DNA from: Ciona intestinalis | Lineage: Eukaryota > Chordata > Ascidiacea > Phlebobranchia > Cionidae | Direction of reading: 5' to 3' | DNA: 64,000 nt | Assembly (NCBI RefSeq): GCF_000224145.3 | Contig: NW_004190446.2 | Span: 120,954-184,953 of the forward strand | Shown: positions 14,679 to 29,100 of the stretch, one piece after another | Numbering within the stretch: position 1 is the stretch's first letter | Layout of the letters: each line of letters opens with the position of its first letter | Position numbers and translations under genes: made by a program | Notes under the pieces: model-generated | Told to the model about the DNA's origin: nothing | Seen by the model: the letters and a program-made list of their open reading frames with translations, nothing else | Database searches by the model: none

Positions 14679-15520
14679 AAGCAGTCTTCCAATTGAATCT
14701 TGCCTTCATTATCCTTGCCTACCCCCCTACAATGCACTTACAATATTAAGGTACCACGTCAGATACACTGTCAATTAGGGCTTTATCAAAACATATTTTA
14801 ACAAAATAAATCTTTAATTTCAAAGCTGACAGGGTGGTTAAAAAGTGTGTATCTAGCTTCTGCCTGCTTTCAATTCTATACCACCACAAACCAGCTTTGG
14901 GTTTTATGTTTTCACAAAACACCTGAACGAATTGGATTTTTTCACTTTTCGCCGACTGTTGGTAAACACAAGCCTTTTAAGTTTGCAAATTGTAAATAAG
15001 CCTCAAATCATTCACTCCTAGTATAAATACAGAACATCAAAACACAACCACCAAGGATTCCTTCTCATGCTACACCCATTTTAATGTTCAATATAAAATT
15101 TGCATATTTTTCTTGAGAAAACACACTCATTGTCTTCCCATTATGACATCACAATACTTTGCACCTCCATTTACTGCAGTATTAAAATAACGCTTCTTAT
15201 AATTCGTTAAACCTGCAGTTTCGTTATGTTTATAATATTTTTAAAGACGTCTCAGTTATTATATTACAATAATACACATTACTTTATATTATTGTTATTA
15301 CATAATGTATTGTATTCTTGCATTTTAGTAAATATTTTAAGTAATTGGTTTATCATAATTTAGTTTTCAGTAATTATATTTTAGACATATTTTTTCTATT
15401 GCTCAAATTTGCCACACATACAAGTATATGAATGCTTCCTTAGTTTTGATTTATTTCTATTTGTTTGAAACGTAAAACCAGGGATTACTTGATTTATTGA
15501 GTGTTTATTTATTTTATTTG
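14679..15520. repeat. Duplicated non-coding block, copy 2
   Basis: About 842 bp matching 13581-14628 with scattered substitutions and a clean deletion of about 206 bp, corresponding to 14032-14238 of copy 1. Confidence 0.9.
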
Positions 15521-16141
15521 TTGGTGTCTTTTATGTAGAAGTGAAACGCTCGCATGCGATTGGTTAATCTGAGTTCCATTTAAATATATATCGGCCAATA
15601 GCATTCCGTTGTGGTTATTTAAATTAGGTCTCCGTAGTATATTCATAGAGGTGTAACTTCATGTTAAGCAATTGTTGGACACCTTATGCTCACTGCCAAG
15701 CGACAACTTATTTTGCTTTAGTTATATATAGTTCAATTTTTTATATCTAGCTAGTTTTGAAACTGTTAAGCTAAAAGGGACAATAAAAGTCGTTATAACA
15801 TGGGTGTTCTGTTCCATACACCATGAACTTCCAAGTGGTTTAATACACAGGTGTTGCACAGACAACTCTAAATACCACAATACAACACACCATACATGCT
15901 GGCTTCATTCACCTCATGCTCATTGTTGAGTTACTTTTATATTTATTCTTGGGATGTAAAACCAAGGTGTTTAATGATCACTTCATGTTTTATGTGAGGT
16001 TAGATTTGGCATTCACCTTCCATGTGTTATTTATTTTATTACAAAAACATCAATTTGCAATGTTTCGAACAACTGTGATAGGGCAATGTTATGCAAGAAC
16101 ACATTTGGTAGTTTTATTTAATATTGGTAGAATATTTATAA
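15521..16141. other. Spacer with ZNHIT3 3' end and a SINE fragment
   Basis: A tail-A-like fragment lies at about 15775-15840. TTTATT at 16113-16118, which reads AATAAA on the minus strand 24-29 nt past the ZNHIT3 stop, is a plausible polyadenylation signal for that gene. I see no other gene here. Confidence 0.5.
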
Positions 16142-16534
16142 CTAATGTATAATATCTAAGCATTGGTCGGCAAATTCAATAAATATCGGTTCTTGCATTA
16201 AGTCATTGATTAATTGTGGAGTATTTTCATTTTTATCGACTTCTGTTAATAGTTTTTTTAAATGAGGATTCTTTAAAATATCTTTCAGTTTTTCTGATTC
16301 TTTTAATCTTCCCAAAACTTCTTCGGAAATTTTTTCAGTTTCTTCGTCTTGTTTTTCCAAACATTGAAGCTGTTTTTCTCCATTTTTCGGCGGTTTTTCG
16401 ACATTAGCTTGGCAAAAATCTTCACTTTTATGCTTCTTGTAGCAATTAACAGAGCAGTAACGTTTATAGCATTGAGGGCATTTGTATTTGTGCTGATTTT
16501 CGTTGCAAACTTGGCAAGTAGGTTTGACCGTCAT
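16142..16534 (-). CDS. ZNHIT3: Zinc finger HIT domain protein 3 (ZNHIT3)
   Basis: A small protein of 130 residues (human ZNHIT3 about 155). The N-terminal HIT-type zinc finger shows the full ligand set: Cys7, Cys10, Cys19, Cys22, Cys27, Cys31, His35 and Cys41. The C-terminal half carries the conserved run from NPHLKKLL to MQEPIFIEFADQCL, which in this family binds NUFIP1 during box C/D snoRNP assembly. The linker is charged and shorter than in human. The ATG at 16534 gives the family-like start; an in-frame ATG further up at 16609 would add 25 residues with no family match. It is encoded in a single exon, whereas the human gene has several introns. It is divergent from CFAP43, whose start lies 567 bp away. 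Confidence 0.93.
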   Translation of the reverse strand: MTVKPTCQVCNENQHKYKCPQCYKRYCSVNCYKKHKSEDFCQANVEKPPKNGEKQLQCLEKQDEETEKISEEVLGRLKESEKLKDILKNPHLKKLLTEVDKNENTPQLINDLMQEPIFIEFADQCLDIIH

Positions 16535-17101
16535 TTTGTCTATTTGCTGCACTTTACAAATTCCCAAGCAGCAATAAAATGTTATATAACTGTAAACACT
16601 ATCCTTCAATGCAATTAAAATGCGTAAATTTATATTTAAAGTACAATAAACGTAACAGAAACGAAATCCAAATGGAACATGCTTGTTCTACGTTAAAAAT
16701 ATCTCACTGGGGGTTTCCCTGTTATAGGAATGTGTTTTAAAATGTAATGCACTTTCTAATTTTCATTTATATAAAAGTCTGCAATTTACAAAACTTTTCA
16801 AATGAGAAAAATGAGAAAAATCCTATGTTTTGTCAGTTGCTAGGATTTATTTATTTACGGTTGATTTAATACTTTAATTTAAGTTTTGTTAAACCCACAG
16901 GGGAGTCAAAAGTAACGCATTTATTTTTTCTTCCATGTTCTGTTTCTGCGGTTTCTTAGCAACAGAGAAGCCGAAGTTTTTTCGCACAAAATACAAATAT
17001 TAGGTTTTTTCGCACGTTTTTTTAGCTTTTTATACATATTTAGTTAATTTATTGACAGAAGATTTGTAAAATTAGCTGACAAAATTAGGTTTAAATAAAG
17101 G
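16535..17101. promoter_or_regulatory. Divergent promoter of ZNHIT3 and CFAP43
   Basis: AT-rich spacer between opposite start codons. At 16951-16963 it carries GTTTCTTAGCAAC, which fits the RFX X-box consensus RYYNYY-N(1-3)-RRNRAC and is nearly palindromic. RFX factors drive ciliary genes in animals, which suits CFAP43. The motif is seen; its function is inferred. Confidence 0.55.
16951..16963 (+). promoter_or_regulatory. Candidate RFX X-box
   Basis: GTTTCTTAGCAAC, about 140 bp upstream of the CFAP43 start codon. It is the best of the three X-box matches in this window because both half sites are close to the ideal GTTNCC/GGNAAC. Confidence 0.5.
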
Positions 17102-20100
17102 ATGCAAGCCTACGGCACTTTGGACGTAAAGTAAGTCATGTTTTGTATATTTTTGGTAAAATGTTTGACTTTATAAACATTTCTGCCCAATTTAACACTT
17201 TTAAAATAGTTGGCACGTTTTAAAGGAAATTATGCATAAAAAAAATATATAAAATATACTTTCTTATTATTAGTTAATTGTGAAAAACCTCCAGTCATAT
17301 TTATTGTTTATATGGTTTTAATATTTTGACTTTAAACCCTAACGAACCCCCCAGGTGGGCCAAAGGCTTCAAGGGGGATCGGTTATCCCACGTTGATCGC
17401 GACATGGTTTGTTTCTCGTGCGGGAACAGCATTAAGTTTGTTAACGTGGTTACTGGCGCTGAGAGCGTGTTCCAACCACCGGGTGGTGCTGTGTGTCAAG
17501 TGACATCATCATCGCATCACCGGATGTTTGCTGTAGCAGAAGAAGGACTGAACCCAATTATCACAATTTATAATTTCCCATCTTGTGAAGTGGTGTGTGC
17601 ATTAGAAGGTAAGTCACAACTTTAATTATCTCAATACAGTTCATATTTAAGTGTTTACGTATATATTCAGTATATGCTGTATTATCTTATAGTTTCAAAA
17701 GTTCTTCTTTTGAAATTCCAGCCATGGTAACATGAGCATTAGATTTGTAAATTTGTTAATTGATTTTCTCCTCGATCTACCACAAAGCTGCAACAAAACA
17801 ACAGTTTTTATGAATGGACAAGAAGATAGAGGTTATTTAAATTGCATAGGATGATAATCTTGTAACATCAACCCCCCCTGTTACAGCTGGTGCACTTCTT
17901 GGATATTCACAACTCCAGTTTTCATTCAATGGAAGTTTTTTCGCGGCAACTTCATCAATTCCTGACTTCTCTATATTTGTGTGGGATTGGCAAACCGGGA
18001 AGTTAAAATGTCATGAAAAGGTAAAATTTCACTTTAATTACTTAATACTTTGCCAATGTGTGATGTTTTTATCTTTGAGTGGTGACATTTTTGACTAAGT
18101 TTTGAAATATGGGCACCCAGTGAGACTGACAATCACTCTATGTTTACAGAGACATTTCCAATAGAAACCTAATATACTTACTGCATTATAAAGCAATAAA
18201 GTAAATTACCAAAACTTAGTATTATATTATAAAACAAGATCCTCATTAATTCTCTGAATAACCTCAGCTTCCAGGGGAATCCCCTGTGACATCACTACTC
18301 TTTAACCCGCTAAACAAACGAGAAATTTCTACGATTTCTGAGACTCATGTTTCCATATGGACGTTGGAGGAATGCAACGAAATATCGACCATGAAATCTA
18401 AGTAAGCTTCTTTTTTTAAAACCTAAGGCTTAGGTTGATGGTCCATTGACTAGGGTGCTGTGGCAGTAGCACAAAAATTAGCATGCATGCCCTAGCCCAG
18501 AAGGTTAGTGGTTCAAGGCTCATCACTGCTACCATTGTTGACGAATGTGTACACTTAACCTTATTTAATAAAAAATCCAATAAAACAAAGGGTATGAAAC
18601 AAAACTTGCGTTATAACAACTTTTATTCCCCGCCATGCAATAATAAATAGGTTGCATTTACCCACACTCCTCTATTGTATATATTTTTTTAAACAATATT
18701 CGACAGTAACCACACATTCATCAATAAGGATCCCTACAACTGTAACGTGTCCTTTCATAAGACACAGGCACGGGTGTATGAAACAGAACGTCCAGACAAC
18801 TATGACTGTAACTGTATCAATCTTTTAACCATGATTTATCCCCAGAGTTGTGAATCTTCCCACTACTGATGGTGTAATCCTCTCAAATGGTGAAGACCTC
18901 GCGTCACGATCGGGGACACGACAAGGATTTAACGTTCATCTCCCAACGTCGACAAGAGCTGGCTTGGTGGGTGGAAACGCAGACAAGTTTGAGGTGAAAT
19001 ATAGACGTTATATACAGCAGTTGTTCTGTTACCTTATTCCCTGATGAAAGCTTGCGGGATGGCAGAGGAAACATCGAAAATGCACCACGTTTATACACGA
19101 GATGAACCGCTTAAAGATTGTTTATATACATCAGTGTTTAACTACCTTTCGTGACACCATATGGTTTAGCATCCTAGGTTTTACACATAAAACAGCCTTT
19201 ACCCTGCTGTTAGGTGTCTATACAAGGAAAACAAAAGTATATTTCCTATTATTTCAACACCCTGTTTATGTACCTTACAAAATTAGGCGCTTCAGTTATT
19301 TTTTTAATATCTTTCCAAATCGTTTTTATTTTGCTCCCAAAACATATCCAGCCACCTGAGCTTCGGCGCCCTCGTGTGATCCCATCCTCGCAATGTTGGT
19401 CAAGTCGCGGTGAAATATACGTCGGGTGCGTCGGTGGGCAACTGTTTCGTGTCGATGGGGCAAGCGGTAACCCTGCTTTGTTGCTGGGTGGAATATCTGG
19501 TATGTGGGTGTGATTTAAAAATACTTACTTTATCCTCTCATAGCGGAAAACAACAGTCGTTATAAGATGGGTGTTTTGTTTCATACACCTCGTTACTGCA
19601 TATGTAGCTTTGTGGGTGATTAGTTTTCAGCTGACAATTTGTACAACCCAATATTTTGGTTGGAGCAGTTGCCATTACTATCATGTTTAATTTTATGTTT
19701 GATAATTTAAAAATGTTGTATGTTTAATTTTATGTTTGATAATTTAAAAAACAAGTGTCATTGGTTTATTTAAATACATGTTATTGTCATAGTGGTATTG
19801 TATGTATTTCTAAATATAAATATTTCATTTGTTTCCCAGATTCGTTATTGGTAGGCGAGATAGAATGTGGAATGTTTCACAGTATTTCATTGAATTCTGA
19901 AGGATTAGTAGCAGGGGGGGACGATGGGACGCTCAGGTTGATACAACTTGATAATAATGGTGTCAAGATAACAGAGGTTGGTGGTTTGTATATGTGAATG
20001 TAACTTCGGGTAACCGGGTACAAGGTTCACCCACGGCAGTTGGTTGTATTTGTAAAATATGTCAACCATAATCGTTGTGAATTATCTGTGTGTTTTCTGC

Positions 20101-23100
20101 AAATTTGCACTTTTTTAGTTATGTTTTTTGGGGTGGCAAGACACATGATGGTAGTTTTAAAATCAACCCAGTGGTCACTAAGGGTTGTTCAAATTGCGAG
20201 TCTTACCTAAAAAACAATCACCCACTAAGTTACATACCCTTTAACTTGTAAGCTGGCACGAGGTGTATGAAACAGAACAACCGTGTTATAACAACTGTCG
20301 TTGCCCCTCATTACATAAGGTTAAATAATTAAATATTCATCTACACACAGTTACACAAAGGCATGCAACCGATCACTTGCCTCAGCTTTGCCCCCCCACT
20401 TTATGTCGACCTCGTTCTATCGACATCCAGTGGTGAAATACAACATTATAGTTTGGTTGAGCGAGAATGTGGGCCGATAATCACGACGAGAACCGGAGAT
20501 TTTGTTGGGGCGGGTTTTACATGCGCTGGCAAGCTGGCTGTGGTAAGATTTCTATGTTAAACGTGTTGTTTCTATAAAAAATATTCATACCATATATGGG
20601 GTTTTGCATGAGGCATTATCATACTTGTCAATAAGCTATGGATGAACATGATTTCCTCAGTAAACATGTAGGAAAAAAAGTTTAAGAACCCCTATTTTAA
20701 TTACTGTAAACAACAAACACTGTTCTCAAAAACACCCATGGTATAACGGCTGTTGTTTCCCCACCACACAAAATAAACAAGTTACGTTCATTCATTCACC
20801 AAACATCTTGTTCCCAGACTTGTCGTGAGGATGGGGAACTCCAAATATGGTCGTGTGAAGACGGCTCTCTTGTCGCAAGTTTCTCCTTGTGCACAAGGGT
20901 AAGTTAGAGGAAAATCTACTTTTGGCTATTGCTATATTACTTGTTTTAACTAAGTTTCAGAAACTTGACCATTTTTAATAATTAATGTTAAACGCGGGTA
21001 TGAGGTGTATGAAACAGAACACCCGTGTTATAACGACTGTCGTTGCCCCGCTATGCGAGGATAAATAAGTTACATATGTGGTAACTCGTAAGGGAGCACA
21101 AACTGTATGAAACAGAACACCTGTGTTATATAGAGTGTCGTTTTCCCGCCATGCGAGGATAAATAAGTTACATACGTGGTAACTTGTAAGCGGGCACGAG
21201 GTGTATAAAACAAAACACCCCTGTTATAACGACTGTCGTTGCCCCGCCATGCGAGGATAAACATGTTGCATTCATTCATCAATCACTTACATACAGACCT
21301 GTTCCTTATCATGTTGTCCATCAAGCCCAGTGGTTGCCATCGGCACATGGACGGGACATGTTTGTTACATTGATACAAGCTCGTTACTCTCCGAAGAAAT
21401 CAACCTCCGACAAGTTGGTTCAACAAGAATACACCATTCACCAGTTACATACTTAAAGTAGGTGTTTATTAATTTATAGTTACACACAAAAGCACCCATC
21501 TCTTGGAAAACCAAGGTTCTTTTTTGACTATATGCTCAAGTTATTATCATTTACCGATTGTTGTTTTGCTGATTATTCTTCTCTTTTCGCTGTATTAGTT
21601 AATTTGCTCTACGATATTGTATGCAAAAGCTTTGCTATGTTTTACAGTTGAAAATTTCATGCTATGTTTAACTAACAACATACATTGTTACATCAATAAT
21701 ATACATTGTTACATCACACAGGTACAATGCTGGGGGTGATTTTCTCCTCACAGCATCCGAAGACGAACCTCACATATTTATCATTGATGCAAAACCATCC
21801 TCAGGGTTCCAATGCATAGGATACGTAGGTAAGTGAACAGATGTCATCCTGGCCTGAATCTCAAGTCCCATTGCCACGCTGTGTGGCCTCACCTATATAA
21901 AATAAATCAAAGATGTCACGTTTTCTGGGTTTTAAATAAATCTGGTACGAGGCTGTTAAAATACAGTTGCACTCATTGTTAAACATGTGCACTATCTTTT
22001 GGATCTGCTTTCTAAACCAAGCATATTGCTGTAAACAGACTGATCTCACCGATTCATTAAAAGTTTATATTATAGACATCTTAATACTTGGCTAATATTT
22101 TGAACGTTTCCATTGTTTCCCAACAATCATCAGACTGTGACGGAACAATCAAAGATATTTCAATTCATCACAATAGTTCAACATCAACTGTACTTGCTGT
22201 GATGTCACAATCGAATGACAATGGAGATTATGATTCAAACAATCTCATTATGTTCTCACTTACATCTGAGTTGCTTAGCAACACCGACGGCCATTTTGTT
22301 TCACTTAGAAACAATTTCAAAGGTAAATAGATTATATCGTATATGACATGAATGAACGTGTTTTTTCTTCGTAACTCAGACTTATATGTCATTTAGTCAT
22401 TATATTGCTATTATACATTAACTAAATGAATGTAACTTATTCATCCTCGCATGGCAGGGCAACTTACAGTTACAACACATATGTCATATTACCTATGATA
22501 TCTATGCAGAAACTTTCTGGGTAAAAGTTTTTTGTTTAAATCTGAGCAAAATATTTGTGTTTTAAGTATTTTTAGGTTTATCTTATGTGATATATCTTAT
22601 GTTGCAGTTTTATTAAAGTTTACTTTAATTTAAATATTTTATTACATATCTATGGCAGATACTTCCGTAAAGTTAACCCGACACTCGTTATCCGTGTCGG
22701 TTGATTCTGCTATTGTCACAACTATTGGCGATAACATAGAAATAGCAGCTTTGTCGTCGGAAAGCAAGAATTTACTCCAGTTTAAATTACCTCATACAAC
22801 CCAGGTGATGAATAGTAGGTTAGGATGAAATTTGTGAGATGGTTTATGTTTTTTATATATAGTAGGTAATGTATGATGGTCCATGTTTTCTTCTGTTTTT
22901 TTCGTCACATTTGGTAGTAAACAAAAATTTACTGAAATATATAACTGTATCCTCACGACTCTAAAATAAAGTTGTTTTAATTGCTAAAAACACGATTAAG
23001 AAAGAGTGGATACCTTTTGCTAACAGTAGTAATATATAGAATACACCACTATTTCTTTTTGACAACTTTTTTTTGAGGCATTGTTATTTTCTCTGATCAC

Positions 23101-26100
23101 ATTTCATCTCCTGGCATGCCTCACTGTAGGATCTCACCTGTTTATAATATAGTAATACATAACAAATATAATGGGCCAATATCTAGGCCTAAATTCCAAG
23201 GTCTTCAAACTTAAGTAATTGGCAACACTCTTTTGATTTGTTTTAGGTCTTTTTTACAATTAGAAAACTTTTTTGAAAATAACTCAATTGACAACATTAT
23301 TAGGAAGTTTTTTAGGTCTTTTTTTACAATTAGGATTTAAAAAAAAAATAACTCAATTGACAAAATTTTTAGAAAGTTTTTAGGTGTTTTTTACAATTAC
23401 GATTAAAAAAAAAATAACTTAATTGAGACCATTAACCCACAACAGGGTCCAACCCCCATTCACCCAGTGTCTGAACATTATGGCCACCAACTATCTGGAG
23501 GTTCCATCATATTATCCCCGCATGGAAAATGGGTTGCTTCATTTGCTCCAGATGGCGATGTTATTGTTAGGGATGTGTCCAACTGGGTAGGTTAAGGATT
23601 TTGCTATTTAGTTTGATAAATTATAATGTTAAAATAAATTGTCTAAATTATCAGCCATACATAGAATATTGAAAAAATCCAATCAAAAATAATCAACCAC
23701 AAAGTAACATACATGGCAACTCGTAAGCTGACATGAGGTGTTAAACCAGTGTTATACCTTTTTCTGGCCACGCAAGGATACAGTAAGTTAGATTCATCCA
23801 AGCATATAGTTTAAGCATAATCATATAATAATGGCAACTGCTCCAACCCAGCGGTCACTAATGGGTTGTAGCACCCTGGGTGTTGGGGTAATGAGCCTAA
23901 TGCTGATATTTTATTGTACTTTAACAAATAACCTACAAAATTTATTTACAAGAAAAACTTATTTTACAATTTTTTTTTACAAAATTTATTTACAAAACCT
24001 TATTTTACAAATAATTTAACTTGCAAAAAAAAAGAATTTCTTTGCACTTAAACTTACTAACCCACAATATCCCACCCACCCAACCAACAGGACAGCATCA
24101 CAAGGTTCCAACCACACTCCTACATACACGGTGGGGTAAAAACTTTAACGTTTTCACCGGATGCTTCTCACTTTATATCTGTTGGATATTCCGATCAGGC
24201 TTGTATGTGCTACCAATGGAAGTAAGTCCAATATATTTAAGTTTAAATGCAGTGTAGGTTTCTGGGGTTGGTTTCTGGGCTTGGAAGTAAGTTTAACTGA
24301 ATATTCTATGGCACCTATACTCTAGTAATAACAAATACATATGTATATCCCGGTAAAACCAGATGCTTTTCTCACAGTTTTAAATGTGTAAATGCAGTGT
24401 AGGTTTCCAGGCTTGGTAGTATTGCTGTACAGTGTGAATTAGATTGACTATATATGTAGTCCTAGTAAAGTTTGAAAAAAAAAAAATTAAAAAACGATAA
24501 TAAAAATAAAGTTGAAAAATATTTAGTTTTAAGTTTATGTTTCCGAACGGGAATGTACTACTGTACAATGTGCATTAGACTGACTATATATACTAAAGAA
24601 TTGTAACAACTACCAGCTTATAGTCATTCTAAGTATAAAGTCCCATCCTTACCGCAGTTTAACAAGTAAAGCCAATCTGCTGATAATGTAATGTTGTAAA
24701 CCTGGGGTGGCAAATACCCAATGGTGTCACAGAAAGTGTCATTAACTGGTTTAACTGAATATTCTATGTGACCAATGGTAATAACAGATAGAAATATCCC
24801 GTTTAAAACCATTTTTTCCTTCCCATAGTTTCACAAGTAAAGGCCAGTCTGCTGGCAACAATGCTGTTGAATACGCGCGAGTATTGAACATGAGGTTACG
24901 AAGTGTAATGGACGTGGAAGGTGACGTGTTGGCTGCTATGGAGGAATGGTCGCCTTCTACAAGTTGGTATTTTTAAAAATAATTTTTTGTCCTTGCGTGG
25001 TGGGGCAACTACAGTCGTTATAACACAGGTGTTCTGTTTCATACACCTTGTGCCCGCTTACAAGTTACCACGTATGTAACCTATTTATCCTCGCATGGCC
25101 GGGCAACGACAGTCGTTATAACACGGATGTTCTGTTTCATACACCTTGTGCCCGCTTACAAGTTACCACGTATGTAACTTATTTATCCTCGCGTGGTGGG
25201 GCAATGACAGTCGTTATACCACTGGTGTTCTGTTTCATACACCTCGTGCCAGCTTACAAGTTACCACGTATGTAACTTATTTATCCTCGCATGGTGGGGC
25301 AACTACAGTCGTTATAACACGGGTGTTCTGATTCATACACCTTGTGCCCGCTTACAAGTTACCACGTATGTAACTTATTTATCCTCGCATGGTGGGGCAA
25401 CGACAGTCGTTATAACACTGGTGTTCTGTTTCATACACCTCGTGCCAGCTTACAAGTTACCACGTATGTAACTTATTTATCCTCGCATGGTGGGGCAACT
25501 ACAGTCGTTATTACACGGGTGTTTTGTTTCATACTTCTCGTGCCTACCCAGTAATTGACCTGAATTGTTGTTTATTATAGAAATTGCAACTCCTGACCAA
25601 GAAGAACAAGACGATAGTGATGTCACAAGACGTAAGTGTTATCTTTGTGATTATTTATCAACACAAATAAGCTTACTGTGTCATAATAACATTTTTGCCC
25701 CAGCATTATATCTCATGCGCAAGATGCGGCTTTTATTTCATTTGTATTTTGGATTTAAAAATAAAACCATTTATTTTTAATGTCAAAACTTTTTAATTCC
25801 GGTGCCAAAACAAATTTTCTGGTCAGTTTTAACATAAACTTAACATCCACTATGGAAAATATTTTATCTCAATTGTTTTAGGTTAAAAAAACATGAATTC
25901 CCATATGGAAAATATGACTTCATTTAACAAGTATCAGTTTAAAAACTAAAACCTTCACAAGTTTTTTTGTTTCCAGCCAAGTCTGGGGCTCGTAGCGAGG
26001 TGACAATGACCCCAACTCCAACCCCACAGTCCGATGCGACGTGGCTCGATGCACGGTCGTTGCTCGCTGTGAAAGAAGAGAATGCTAAATATGACGAGGT

Positions 26101-29100
26101 GAAGAGAGACCTCAGGAAGAACATCAAAGAATTAAGAAAAACGGTAAAACTGTGATTTTATGAATGCAAATAACTTGCTTTATCCTCGCATGGCGGGCAA
26201 TGACAGTCGTTATAACACTGGTGTTCAGTTTCACACAGCTTGTGCCAGCTTACGAGTTACCAAGTATGTATTTTTGTGGGCAATGAACATGCTATGATCC
26301 AGTCTGCAGAGTATGGCAGGTGCCGCGCAAGTTTTTTACAGACTTGGTGATGCACGCCATAATTTGACCGAACACGCCAATTAATTAAACATACTCAAAT
26401 CCTGTATTAAATAGGTATTATTTCTTAAGGTGGCCTGAAAATATATTGCATCAAACTGCATGCCAATTTTTAATGACAGCGCAGAAAAATAACCGTCTTG
26501 CACGCTTGAGGTTTTGTCACGAACTGCCATATTCTGCAGACTGGGTTATAAAAACTCTCTTTCCTCTTAGATCCTCGGGATGATGGAAAACAATAATTCT
26601 CTCCCCGAGTTGGAGCAACTTCGTCACGATGAATATAACCTCGATACGGATGAGCAGTCCAAGATGCAAGAGCAACAGGATCAAAGGGTTCAGGAGGTTG
26701 GTTCTTGATGATTATATTGTGTGTTGGGGTGATGGGCAACTCTGGTCTAAATCCTAGGTCCCATGGCATGCCTCACTGTAGGACCTCACTCATATAGAAT
26801 AGAATGTGCATATACAATGTTGGAGTAATGGACCATCTCTGGACTAAATCCCACCAATATTCGGTGCTATTGGCGTCAAGTTTTAGTATTATATTAACAC
26901 TTCCAGGAAAACTTGTAGTGTTTGATATTTTGTAAAAAAAGATTTTCCTTTGTTAATAATGATCATTGTTTAGATTCGCGAGGAAATTGAATTTGAAAAT
27001 TTGGCTCAACGTTACTTGGCGTATTTGATCACCAAGCAATGCTGGGATGATATGGTTACGAAGGGTAAGTTAGGATTGAAGCTATTGCAGTGTGTGGATA
27101 AGCAGACATGTCTTTTGGTTGGTTTGGTCGTTAATATCCTCGTGGGTGGGAACTTGAGTGACTTATCCATGGTTGCCACTCCCATGCCCACAGTGGAGTT
27201 GCTGAAGCTATTGCAGTGTGTGGATAAGCAGACATGACTTTTGGTTGGTTTGGTCATGTATATTCTCATGGGTGGGAACTTGAGTGACTTATCCATGGTT
27301 GTCACTCCCATGCTCACAGCTAAGCTAATTACATTTTTATTCCAGGTCGATCATTGAAAGGATTCACTTCCAGTTGTTCTGTCACCAACTACCCAACCAC
27401 CAGTGTTTCCAGTGAAGAAAATGCAATCCTAAATAAAGTGTCAAGGATGAGAAAGATCGAAATGGCGCTCAACACTGTAAGTAGATATTGGAACTAGTGA
27501 AGAATCCACCGGTCCGTTACAGATTAGGCTGGTGGAAAGTGTTAGAGGTTGGTGGTTAGGGGTTAATAGTTAGGGTTTGGCAGGTAACCTATGAAGAGGA
27601 TGTTTTACTAGCGCTGTAGTTGTAGTTTGTACCACCAACTAAACGAACAACGTAGGGAGCGAATGCTTTACTAGCATTGTATTAAATATGAATTTGTAAC
27701 ATTATACACAATGTATGTGTGATGTTAAAAAACTCTGTACTATATTCTGTGGTATTAATGGCCCAACTCCGACTTGCACCCTAAACCTCATGGCATTCTC
27801 ACCTTAGAACCTTACTCATATAGATTTCCAATTCTATTATTCTAAAAATACAATTTTGGAAGAAACATCGCTGCCTCCCAACATTCGGTAGTTTTGTAGA
27901 TTTGAAGTAAGACAAACGGGATTGCGCAATACCGAATTTCTGACCTAGTTTTTTGCCACAATATAAAAATTCACGATGCAAACATCTTCTCCCAACATCC
28001 AGGTCCAAAAGTCGATCGTGGAGACGGGAACGAAACAAGGAGGAGACGAAGATGAAGAGGAAGAGAAAGTTGGTCTGTCTCTTCATGGGAGTTTGGGACC
28101 TAACTACTCAGGAGGGAACGAGATGTTTTACTCACAGTTTGATCTTCACACAAGAGAAGAAAAGATCACACAGATTATTTTGGTCAAGGTTGGTTGTAAT
28201 TCATAAATGTTGTGTTTGTTCTATATGGGTGAGGTCCTTTGTAGGATACCTGGAATTTGGGACAGATGACCTATTTCCCAACACTTTTAGGCCAAAATTG
28301 GTGCATAACCCCAACNACCATGCCACTTATTTATGTAGTTCATGGGATTAGTATGACCAGTGTGACTGTCCTGATCCAAGTCTTGGCCACAATGCCTTGG
28401 AACTTATAAGTGTTGCTGGTGTTATGGTCACTGTGTAGGTTAGTAATGTAAGGANNNNNNNNNNNNNNNNNNNNNNNNNNNNNNNNNNNNNNNNNNNNNN
28501 NNNNNNNNNNNNNNNNNNNNNNNNNNNNNNNNNNNNNNNNNNNNNNNNNNNNNNNNNNNNNNNNNNNNNNNNNNNNNNNCCACCACAGGGCCCAACCCCC
28601 ATCCACCCAGTGTCTGAACATTATGGCCACCAACTATCTGGAGGTTCCGTCATATTATCCCCGCATGGAAAATGGGTTGCTTCATTTGCTCCAGATGGCG
28701 ATGTTATTGTTAGGGATGTGTCCAACTGGGTAGGTTAATGATTTTGCTATTTAGTTTGATAAATTATAATGTTAAAATAAATTGTCTTAATTATCAGCCA
28801 TACATAGAATATTGAAAATATCCAATCAAAAATAATCACCCACAAAGTAACATACATGGCAACTCGTAAGCTGGCATAAGGTGTATAAACACCCCCTTGT
28901 ATAACGACTGTCATTTTTCTGGCCACGCAAGGATACAGTAAGTTACACATATAGTTTAAGCATACTCATATCATAAGGGGCGTATGTGTCCTTGGCAAGA
29001 TAATTAACAGCAATTGCTCCAACCCAGCGGTCACTAATGGGTTGTAGCACACTGGGTGTTGGGGTAATGAGCCTAATGCTGATATTTTATTGTACTTAAA

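Larger units (their letters stand above)
23437..28454 (+). repeat. Segmental duplication in CFAP43, copy A (exons 14-22)
   Basis: About 5 kb with nine complete exons: 23446-23586, 24091-24221, 24829-24962, 25581-25631, 25977-26143, 26571-26696, 26974-27064, 27346-27476 and 28003-28188. They total 1,158 nt, divisible by three, beginning and ending in phase 0. Exon 16 here ends at a poor donor (GTTGGT) where copy B has GTGAGT. Intron 16 carries a tail A tandem array that copy B lacks. Confidence 0.95.

Noticed and set aside
16534-16609. Longer ZNHIT3 N-terminus from the ATG at 16609
   Set aside because: The added 25 residues do not match the family; the ATG at 16534 places the zinc finger at the usual distance from the start.
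18440-18560. Possible tRNA gene
   Set aside because: A-box and B-box-like parts are present, but no convincing cloverleaf or anticodon arm. The same sequence recurs in many repeats, so it is a SINE head.
25048-25554. Overlapping small open frames repeating MCPLTSYHVCNLFILAW
   Set aside because: They are translations of the 98-bp tail A array. The period is not a multiple of three, so frames rotate; there is no start context and the same occurs at 62649-62968.
27001-27237. 78-codon open frame with a repeated KLLQCVDKQT peptide
   Set aside because: It begins in CFAP43 exon 20 and runs through the donor into the tail D repeat. The exon ends at 27064.
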